NCBI GenBank assembly: GCA_054601695.1 | Contig: BAAHQB010000057.1 | Coordinates: 124,001 to 188,000 of the forward strand | Direction: 5' to 3' | DNA: 64,000 bases | Origin: Amorphochlora amoebiformis | Lineage: Eukaryota > Cercozoa > Chlorarachniophyceae | Part shown: positions 1 to 64,000 of the stretch, in pieces | How the letters are laid out: every line of letters begins with the position of its first letter | Numbering within the stretch: position 1 is the stretch's first letter | The notes under the pieces: model-generated | Databases searched by the model: none | What the model was told of the DNA's origin: nothing | The model's input: the letters and a program-made list of their open reading frames with translations, nothing else | Program-made: the position numbers and the translations under genes

Positions 1-22954
<22,954 letters not shown>

Positions 22955-23406
22955 ACAGCCTACTAAACTAGTAAAGCTACCAGTAACTTGTAACGACACC
23001 TCTGCTCAACGAAATTTGACTGAACAGAATTCAGCCGAACAAAACGTATTTCATGATGGAAAAAATTATTTTGTACTATAACTAGTATAATCTAGATAAT
23101 GATGATTGTCATACATCCAGATATTAGCTATTACTAGTATTAACTAACTTGACTAATTGGTCTAGACTATAACTAGTATACCTAGTCCTTTCGGTGGTAA
23201 TATTTATCAAGATTAGCCCCCAAAAGCTAGTAGCTGAGAAGCTTATGCCATGATTAACTGCATGAATCTTGCTGTATTTGGCAAATGCCTACCACGCTAC
23301 TGAATACTAGAATAGCTAGAACAGACTAGCCGACTCTAAATCTGAGTAAACAGCTCTGGATCTAGAGACAAGCTAGCTGAGATGCAAGTATCGTCCTACG
23401 CCAGTA
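22955..23406. other. Intergenic CTAG-rich gap between convergent genes A and B
   Basis: About 450 bp without (TA)n. From about 23080 to 23410 it is rich in CTAG, ACTAGT and TCTAGA words, like the tract beyond SMC2. The stop codon proposed for gene B lies at its edge. No gene was recognised. Confidence 0.6.
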
Positions 23407-38063
<14,657 letters not shown>

Positions 38064-38400
38064 ATCCGACACCAGCGATTTCGCCCTTTATGTCTGATTT
38101 TTCCGATTATTTTGGATGGGCATTGTAGAGTATCAATAAGTACAAATGAAATAGTTTATATTGAGTTCTGGCTGTCTGGGGGGGGGGGAGGGGAGGGGCA
38201 TTTGATTACGCGTCCCTCGACCAGTGTGATGAAGGATCTCGGACGGTCTCGGGGGATCTTCGGGAATTGAGAATCACGGGGATTCAAGAAGAATCCCAGA
38301 AACCCCCGGGAATTCGAACTAAAATCCTGGAGATTCTCAGAGACTCTCCGGTAACAACGGTGTTGGCGCCCACAACGGTCACCCGCGTGCTCAAGGAGCT
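38064..38400. promoter_or_regulatory. Divergent intergenic spacer between gene B and SMC2
   Basis: This is 337 bp between the proposed gene B start and the SMC2 ATG. It lacks the (TA)n repeats that fill most of the window. It holds a long G run at about 38178-38199 and a GC-rich stretch around 38225-38340 with repeated CGGG and GGGATTC-like words. No clear TATA box was recognised. Calling it a shared promoter is an inference from gene orientation. Confidence 0.35.
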
Positions 38401-40935
38401 ATGCATATCAAGCAAGTCATCGTCGATGGCTTCAAGTCCTATGCTAATCGAGTTGTAATTGACGGATGGGATCCTCAATTCAACGCAATCACCGGCCTGA
38501 ACGGGTCTGGGAAGAGCAACATCCTTGACTCGATCTGCTTTGTGCTAGGAATCAGTCAGCTGAAGCAGGTATCTGACGTTGTCAGACAGCTAAAGCCATA
38601 TACAGATTTCTACACGATTGTACTTAATTATCTACGCTCACTCAAACTTGCACTTAGGTGCGAGCGAACAACCTGCAAGAGTTGGTGTACAAGCAAGGAC
38701 AATCTCGGGTGACAAAGGCAACAGTGACCATAATCTTCAGCAACTCCGACAAAAAAAGTAGAATACCCTATCATTTCAAGCATGATATATGCGTCCTTTC
38801 ATTTAGCGATTGCTGTATTGAACAGGAAGCCCCCCTGGGTACGAGAAATACGATGAGATCACCGTCTCGAGGCAAGTCGTCATCGGAGGCCGAAACAAGT
38901 ACATGATCAACGGACGGACTGTGCAGCTTAATAGAGTGAAGAATCTTTTCCACTCTGTCCAACTCAACGTCAACAACCCCCACTTCCTCATCATGCAAGG
39001 GCGCATCACGAAAGTCATAAACATGAAGCCGCCCGAGATTCTGTCGATGATCGAGGAGGCCGCGGGGACTCGCATGTACGAAAATCGAAAACAACTCGCG
39101 ATGAAAACGATCCAGAAGAAGCAGATCAAGGTCGAGGAGATCAACAAGATCCTGAAGGAGGACATCACGCCCTCTCTCGACAAGCTGCGCAAGGAGCGGT
39201 CCGTGTACATGCAGTGGACCGCGAATACCCAGGAGATTGAGCGCCTCGAGAGGTTCGTCATCGCAGCCACGTTCATGGAGCAATCAGAGACCAGCACTCA
39301 GACTGCAGACAAAGTTCAAGAGCTTCAAGAAGAGCGGGAGGCGCTATTGGAAGACAACAAGAATGCCGTCCAAGAGAAAGCAGACATCGAGAAGAAGATA
39401 CGCGAGTTCACCGAGAGAAAAACCAAGCAAATGGAAGGGAGTTTTAAGGCTATAGAGAAAGGGGTCACCGAGCTCTCCAAGGATCTTGTCAAGCATACGA
39501 GCGTGTGGGAGCACAAGAAGCAAGAGATCGAGAGCGAGAAGAAATCCCTCAAGGAAGCTCAGGCTGCGGCCAAGAAGCTGGACAAATCTGTCAAGACCAA
39601 GCAGGCCGAGCTTGATACTGCCACCAAAATTAAAGGCGAGACAGAGAAAAAACAGAAAGAGGTCAAAGAGAAGGTCGCGTCGCTGCAAGGGCAGCAGATC
39701 GGTATCAACATGTCGGACAACAAGGAGGAACAAGGATCTCTCACTAACCAGCTCATGGAGAAGCAGCGACTCGCATCACAGCTGGAGGCTGAGCTGACCA
39801 CCTGCCAGAAGAACAAAGATCACCTCAAGACCGATCTTAAGAAGCAGACCAAGTCCATGAAGCCCCAGGAGAAGGAGTACAAATCGTTGCGCAAAAGCTT
39901 TGAGGCTGCGAAGACAAAGCAAACCAAGCTCGCGAAGAAACTGGAGGGGCTTGGAGCCAGCCCAGAGGAAACAAAGGGTCTGTCTCAACAGATATACAAG
40001 TTAAACCAAGATTTCACCAAAAAGAAAGAGGCTTACGACGCCCTTGCTGCCGAGATGAGCAGATATGACTTCAAATACTCGATCGCTGGCAGTTTCGACA
40101 GGAAAAAGGTCAAAGGATTGGTCGCTAAGCTTATCAGCATCCCAGATCCCGGCACCACCACAGCTGTCGAGGTCAGCGCGGGTGGTAAACTCTTTCAAGT
40201 GGTTGTCGACACTGAGTCTACTGGAAAAGCCTTGCTCCAAAGGGCAAAACTTCAGCGCCGAATTACCATAATCCCTCTCAACAAGATCGCCAGCCGCTCA
40301 TTGTCGCCCGAGATCGTCAAAGAAGCTCAAAGACTTGTCGGAAGTGAGAATGCAGACCTTGCGCTCTCCATGGTGGGCTACGATGACAAACTGCAGAGGG
40401 CGATGGAGTACGTCTTCGGAAACACCATTATCTGCAGGGATTCTGAGTGTGCGAGGAAGATTACCTTCCACCCCAAGATTCGCACGCGAACTGTGACACT
40501 AGATGGTGACGTTTATGATCCTCGAGGGACTCTAACAGGCGGTGGAACGAGTAGAAAAGCCTCAGTGTTATCCCAGCTGCAGAAGCTGAGCATTCTGGAG
40601 CACGATATGCGAGAAACTGAGGCCAAACTGAGAAAGGCCAAAGAGATGATGCTAAAGATTAAAGAGAAGGTGGATTCGATCAAGGAGATGCGCATGCAAC
40701 TGGGGCTTGCCGCTCACGAGATGAAGCTTGCCGAAACGAAGCTAAACGAGTGCCCCTATATGCAGCTGAAAAAGACGATGGACACTGTTGCAGAAAGCCT
40801 CAACGCATGTACACAGGAGTATGACGAGAAGTCCAAGGAGCTTAAGGAGGTATGTTGTATATGTACATATGTGTATATACATACATAATATAATATTTAT
40901 ATTTAAATCATATAATATAAACACATGTTATATAT

Positions 40936-40967
<32 letters not shown>

Positions 40968-41046
40968 CATACACACATATATATATATATATGTGTGTGT
41001 ATATGTGTGTATATGTATGTATGTATATAAATATACATAGATAGGA

Positions 41047-41093
<47 letters not shown>

Positions 41094-41643
41094 TATAATA
41101 CTATACATACGAATATAATATGTTAGGTGAAGAAAAAATGTAAAGGCCTGGAAGCAAGCATCAAGGACTTTGAAGGTCAGCGAAAGGCAAAACAGAAGGA
41201 GCTTGAGAAGGAACTTAAGAAATCGAAAAAGACCCTCTCAGTGATGACCACAGAGCTGAAAAAGACGGAGCAAGCGCTCGACAAGCTGAACATGGAGTTG
41301 CAGGCTTTGAATGACGAGAAGAAGTCGTCGGTAGAACAAATGTCCAAGATCGCCAAGAACATCAACCTTCTGGAGGACGAGGTCCTGAGCCCAGCCCATC
41401 ACACCCGCACACACTATCTCTCATTTGCCTCCTGCCCTATTCACTGCTTAACTGTGCATAGTCCGACATCTCATTACCAGTATTAATCATCCTGCCTGTA
41501 GGAATCGAAACTCAGCGATGCTGTTGCCCGGGCCAAGGAGAGATACGAAGAGAAGAACAATCTTTTAGAGGAGAAGAAAAAGAGTAACTAATACTTGACC
41601 TTGAATGCATATATGTATACATGTATATATATATATATATTAT

Positions 41644-41675
<32 letters not shown>

Positions 41676-41733
41676 TGCACAAACAAATATTAATATATAT
41701 ATATATATATATACACATATATAATATATATAC

Positions 41734-41784
<51 letters not shown>

Positions 41785-41802
41785 GTAGGATCATACGTAT
41801 CT

Positions 41803-41840
<38 letters not shown>

Positions 41841-41857
41841 GTCTATATATATATATA

Positions 41858-41951
<94 letters not shown>

Positions 41952-43097
41952 CTTACAGGCCTTGCAGCGTGTGACCAGGAAATCAGAAATTTAGGGAAGG
42001 CCAAAAACAAGATAGACAAGGACGTTACCAACAGAGAGCTTCAGGTCAAGCGGCTGGTTCACAAGATCAACCGGATGGAATCTGAAGCAGTGGAAGCTGC
42101 GAAGATGGTGAAGAGTTTAACTAAGAAGCATCCTTGGATCTCGCAGGTGAGAGGGAATAAAAATAAGTACCACCTCAAATCTAGCCTTTACCCTGATACG
42201 TTTCCTCAGGAGTCTCACCTTTTCGGAAAGCCCAATACGGATTATGACTTCAAAAGGACGAACTTTAAGACTGCCAGAGCACGGCTAAGCAAGTTGCAGA
42301 AGATCCAAGACGACGTCTCCAAAAGAATAAATAAGAAGGTATACAATTAGTGCACTGGAATTGCGTTAGACGATCGCTGATCTCGAACCCACAGGCTATG
42401 GGGATGTTCGAACGAGCTGAGCAGGAGTGCCAGGATCTGCTACGCAAAAGGGAGCAGATTAAGAAGGATAAGGAGAAAATTCACCAGGTAACTCGGAAGT
42501 AATCAAATTCCATGCTCTACCTATTTTCTTTCCTCTTTTTGGTCTTCGCTCTTCCTTTGAATCCTCTCATGTCCCAATTTCCCCTTTCCTGACTTCCTCA
42601 TTCTACATTTTGCTGTTGTTTTTAGGTTATTGACGAGCTGGACACGAAGAAGAACGAGGCACTAGAAAACACGTGGAAAAAAGTGAACAAGGATTTTGGA
42701 TCAATATTTTCTGCTTGCCTCCCTGGGACTTCTGCAAGACTAACTCCCCAAGAAGGCAAGAGCGTACTCGAGGTAAACTCTTCAAGACCTGTACATGTGT
42801 TCACGATCTGTCCACTTTCGTCACGATATATGGTTTTAACACCTATGTTGTTGGCTGACTTAGGGTCTGGAGGTCAAGGTTGCATTCAATGGGGTATGGA
42901 AACAGAGTTTGTCCGAACTATCGGGTGGGCAGCGCTCACTACTAGCGCTGTCGCTTATCCTCGCCCTCCTAAGGTGCAGAACCATAACTCAATTGAGCGT
43001 ATTTATGTACACACACACACATATATATTTATATATATATATATATATATTATATATATTATATATATATTATATATATATATATGTATAATATATG

Positions 43098-43189
<92 letters not shown>

Positions 43190-43195
43190 ACATAC

Positions 43196-43229
<34 letters not shown>

Positions 43230-43283
43230 ATATGTATATATATATACACATATATACATATATATATATACATACATATATAA

Positions 43284-43334
<51 letters not shown>

Positions 43335-43815
43335 AACATATGCATGTGTATGGCAACACAGTATTCATATTACGTACATGTATATCTGTATAATATATTC
43401 GTAGTTAAAATACGGAACAAGTAATATCGTTTCATATTGCCAGATTCAAGCCGGCGCCGATGTATATTCTCGATGAGGTAGATGCTGCCCTGGATCTCTC
43501 ACACACGCAAAATATCGGCCAGATGCTCAAGAAGCACTTCCCACAGGTAGGCTTTTATTGTAATTAATTACGGATTATCATAACCTAACCCTTAATTTAA
43601 CTCGATCGTGATTAATCCGCTAGTCTCAATTTGTCGTCGTCTCGCTGAAGGAAGGCATGTTCAACAACGCCAATGTAATATTCCGCACAAAGTTCGTGGA
43701 TGGGGTATCCACAGTGCGAAAGGTCAAGGGGGTCTCCAGGACATTTGGGAAGGAGAACGTTCCCACCCAAACCAGTCGACGAGGGGGAAAGAGCAAGCGA
43801 TCGCAGATTCGATAA
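38401..43815 (+). CDS. SMC2: SMC2, condensin structural maintenance of chromosomes subunit
   Basis: This is the SMC2 ATPase of condensin, which pairs with SMC4 and compacts mitotic chromosomes. Exons: 38401-38568, 38658-38757, 38826-40849, 41127-41381, 41502-41583, 41959-42146, 42210-42338, 42395-42487, 42626-42772, 42864-42973, 43444-43546, 43624-43815. They join in phase to 1196 residues plus TAA, normal for the family. Residues: start [14 protein letters not shown]; Walker A GLNGSGKS (32-39); Q-loop around Q147; N-terminal coiled coil to about 515; hinge about 518-675 with the conserved TGGGTSRK near 660; C-terminal coiled coil; ABC signature LSGGQ (1081-1085); Walker B MYILDE (1105-1110); D-loop ALD (1114-1116). 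The tail after about 1155 is basic. All catalytic motifs are intact. Introns 3, 5 and 10 are swollen by (TA)n; the others are 56-138 nt. The ATG sits at the usual family position, so the start is well supported. Confidence 0.97.
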
Positions 43816-43977
43816 GGTTCACCGCTCCATGGTGTTCGCGGACCTGCACTGCCCAACTCGCATTGGAGGGGATCGTCTCTACGCCACCGAACCATCGACA
43901 TGGCTCGAATGTTGAATCTGCCTGCTTAGCTAGTTACATTAACACTATGTTTAAGAATCTCTTCTATAAAGTTGTAC

Positions 43978-44720
43978 GTGGGCAAATCTAGATATGTCTA
44001 GATACACTAGATACAATAGAGATATACGAATAGTCTAGATAGTTAGTTAGTAGTAGGAGTAACTAGAGTAACTCTAGTAACTAGACCTAGCTATAGCTAC
44101 TAGAGCTAGCTAGTAGCTAGAGTAGACTAGCTAGATGTTCTAGATGTTGAGTCTACAGGTCTAGCTACCTACATCTATATACTAGATATAGTACATCTAC
44201 TAGATCTCTAGATCCTAGAGATCTACTACTAGTACTACTACTAGTACTAGTAGTATATATATATACTAGTACTAGATCTAGTACATTTCTAGACATCTAC
44301 TACTAGTACTAGATCTAGTACATCTAGTACATGCACTACTAGACTAGCTCTAGTAGCTCCAGTAGCTGTAGGCTAGACATTTAGTAGTTCCTAGAGTTCG
44401 TGCGGTAATATCTAGAATATATAAATAGTAATAACTAGAATAATTACTAGAAGTATACTACTAGCTAGACTACTAGTACTAGTACTATTAGTAGTACACT
44501 ACAAACTTACTAGTACTAGTTGTAGTAGCCATAGTAACTTAGTAAGTACTAGAGTTACTACTACAGTAAGCCTAGATAGTCAAGATAGTAGTACGTACGT
44601 AAGATTATAGTTATACATAAAAAAAGCAAGTACTAGAAGTACTAGAGTTACTACTAGTACTACAGTAAGTCTATAGGCTAGATAGTCTAGATAGTAGTAC
44701 GTACGTAAGATTATAGTTAC
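43978..44720. repeat. CTAG-rich palindromic tract
   Basis: The tetramer CTAG and its extensions (ACTAGT, TCTAGA, GCTAGC) recur every few bases, making many short self-complementary words. The block contains an imperfect direct duplication of about 100 bp at roughly 44545-44630 and 44645-44735, each copy ending in GTACGTACGTAAGATTATAG and a run of A. The tract starts about 160 bp after the SMC2 stop codon. A similar but shorter tract follows gene A. Confidence 0.85.
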
Positions 44721-44871
44721 ACATAAAAAAAAAGAAACTGCTAAGCACTTTAACACTAGATGGTTTAAGCGCATACGTGTACGACAGCTGCGCATGCGGT
44801 CGTACGTGTGCGTACGTATGGTGTATCCTGTCATGTATACTTATACAAGATTTAACCGTAGGCTACTAATC

Positions 44872-45035
44872 TAGAGTACGTACGTACGTAATGACAGTCA
44901 TGCACCTAGTGCACGTACGTATTGTCATGCACGTACGTAATGTCATGCACGTACGTAACGTCAGGCACGTACGTAATGTCATGCACGTACGTAATGCCAT
45001 GTACGTACGTAATGTCATGCACGCACGTACGTACT
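44872..45035. repeat. 18-bp minisatellite GTCATGCACGTACGTAAT
   Basis: About seven to eight tandem copies of an 18-bp unit with core GCACGTACGTAATGTCAT and few substitutions. The ACGTACGT core is self-complementary. It lies between the convergent 3' ends of SMC2 and gene C. Confidence 0.85.
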
Positions 45036-45390
45036 AGACGTCACTGTAATTAACTAGGTTACTAGACTTAGTTTACTTATTATGCTACATATATACGTTT
45101 ATAATAAAATACTAATATCTAGAATATTATAATATGTATAACTTAAATTTGTACAAATTCGAATTCCTCAATGAGGTACATCTAGTATATATTTAGTATA
45201 TATTACGCTTAAGAAAACGCTTCCGTGTACGTACGATAAATTGTTGTACATCTGAGTATAATCTTATAATCTCTAGACTCAATATCCACGATCGACCTGT
45301 CATCGAAATTGTAATTGCGGTGGTCACGGCTTGCACCAGATCTAACTTAATAGTCTAGCAAGTAGAGTCAGCGCAGTGGGATTCTTTGAG

Positions 45391-56799
<11,409 letters not shown>

Positions 56800-56800
56800 C

Positions 56801-56843
<43 letters not shown>

Positions 56844-56981
56844 GTATTTGTACATACATTCATAAATATATATACACATATATATATATATATGTATATA
56901 TATACATAAATATTATGTATATATATATATATATTTATATATGTATATGTATATAGTATATATGTTATATATGTATATGTA

Positions 56982-57051
<70 letters not shown>

Positions 57052-57063
57052 AATGTATTTATA

Positions 57064-57097
<34 letters not shown>

Positions 57098-57244
57098 TAT
57101 ACATAAATATGTATGTAAACACGCCTAGAGCCTAGATATATATGTATATATATATATATATATATATGTATATGTATAATGATAACTGTATATATGTATG
57201 CATATAATGTACGTAGTAATTAGTATAATTGTACAAATACACTA

Positions 57245-57298
<54 letters not shown>

Positions 57299-57331
57299 GT
57301 GTGTGTATGTATGTATGTATGTATGTATGTA

Positions 57332-57384
<53 letters not shown>

Positions 57385-57462
57385 ATATATGTGTGCGTAC
57401 AATCTGCATACACACGCACACACGAACAAACACACCACACACACACACATATATATAAATAT

Positions 57463-57513
<51 letters not shown>

Positions 57514-57988
57514 CATATATAGAACGAAATAGTTAGTGTGCAAAAGAGGCATAGACAGAGAAAAGAACAAACAGTCGAGAGAGAAAGAGGTAAGTCGGAA
57601 GGGGACGAGAAAGTGATACAGAAACTCAGGAACACAACGAGCTATTCTACTTGCAAAATCTGCAGGTTGGGGAAGAGAAGATATGCAAGTTGATATAAGA
57701 GAGAGGGAGAAAGTGAGATAGAGAAAGATAGAGGAGAATGGGCGGAAAAGGAAGGAGAGAGAGGAATAGGGGAGGGAGGGAGCTCCATTTGAGATGATAT
57801 GATACCCTCGATATTAATTGTGTATGATGTTCTTAGTCTATCATGCTGTTTCTCCTGTTTCTCCTCCTGCTAAGCATAATATGAATAAATGTAAGTGAAT
57901 GTATTATGTATGTGTAAATATTGATATATATATATATATATGTATGTATACATATGTTTTATATATATGTGCAATATATACATATATC

Positions 57989-58054
<66 letters not shown>

Positions 58055-58101
58055 TATATCCTATTTTTCATTTTATAAACATAATAATAAATTTGCATGA
58101 C

Positions 58102-63442
<5,341 letters not shown>

Positions 63443-63532
63443 CTAATATATAACGTAACACAGCAACAACAAGAAGAAGAATACATATAGGATACACGCA
63501 TATTAACACAAAAAACCTTAGTTTCTTATGGA

Positions 63533-63570
<38 letters not shown>

Positions 63571-63590
63571 TATTCATTGGTTTTTACGTA

Positions 63591-63621
<31 letters not shown>

Positions 63622-63725
63622 TACATATAAACTATATATATAAATATATACATATATATATATATATATCTTATACACATATATATTTATATAGTACATA
63701 TAAACATATATATGAAAATACATAT

Positions 63726-63775
<50 letters not shown>

Positions 63776-63808
63776 TATGTACATATATATATATATATAT
63801 ATTATATG

Positions 63809-63842
<34 letters not shown>

Positions 63843-63852
63843 ATATATGTAG

Positions 63853-63896
<44 letters not shown>

Positions 63897-63967
63897 TATA
63901 TACATACGCGTATGTAAATATTTATTTTTTACAATTGTATACAAGTATTATCATACATAAAGTCCCT

Positions 63968-64000
<33 letters not shown>

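Larger units (their letters stand above)
43816..45390. other. Intergenic region between convergent SMC2 and gene C
   Basis: No gene was found here. The first 160 bp are ordinary sequence, then a CTAG-rich block (43978-44720), an ACGTACGT minisatellite (44872-45035), and about 350 bp of A/T-rich but not TA-repeat sequence. Open frames seen here (for example 44580-44834 on the minus strand) consist of CTAG repeats and were not accepted. Confidence 0.6.

Noticed and set aside
38771-40924. Antisense frames across SMC2 exon 3
   Set aside because: Mirror frames of a long GC-rich exon; the sense strand encodes a complete SMC2.
44580-44834. Minus-strand 84-codon hydrophobic frame
   Set aside because: Built from CTAG and TAGTA repeats within the duplicated tract; no start context or splice support.

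Overview
This is nuclear DNA from a eukaryote, most likely a unicellular alga or other protist; I cannot name the lineage. The reasons are canonical GT-AG introns everywhere, dense arrays of a TTAGGG-type telomeric hexamer inside introns, tRNA-derived SINE-like repeats, and a complete condensin gene (SMC2) with 12 exons. Most of the window is (TA)n dinucleotide repeat, mixed with TG/CA, GA/CT and one very long GC tract. Coding sequence survives as short islands of about 20-220 bases. I recovered the genes by chaining islands whose splice sites and reading phases fit together.

Layout. (A) 1-22954, plus strand: 3' part of a gene for an FHA-domain, coiled-coil protein; 45 exons, 856 codons in the window, and the 5' end lies outside. 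(B) 23407-38063, minus strand: a JmjC-domain (Fe(II)/2-oxoglutarate oxygenase-like) protein in at least 25 exons, divergent from SMC2. (SMC2) 38401-43815, plus strand: 12 exons, 1196 residues, with Walker A, hinge, ABC signature and Walker B. (C) 45391-about 56800, minus strand: a protein with a likely PH-like segment and a C-terminal membrane anchor. (D) about 58102-63442, minus strand: a Lys/Glu-rich protein built from a tandem series of similar exons. D may be the 5' part of C, but the two could not be joined in phase.

A and B converge, and SMC2 and C converge. Both gaps hold CTAG-rich, TA-poor DNA found nowhere else in the window. B and SMC2 diverge from a 337-bp spacer at 38064-38400.

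The most interesting pattern is how repeats relate to splicing. On the transcribed strand the telomere-like repeat appears as CCCTAA just upstream of 3' splice sites and as TTAGGG just downstream of some 5' splice sites. This holds in genes on both strands. CCCTAAC contains a good branch-point sequence (CTAAC) in a pyrimidine context. A conserved motif of about 40 bp is attached to many of these arrays. Several exons also seem to have been copied in tandem, with (TA)n at the junctions: the Lys/Glu exons of D, a partial exon copy in C, and the donor-side halves of two B exons.
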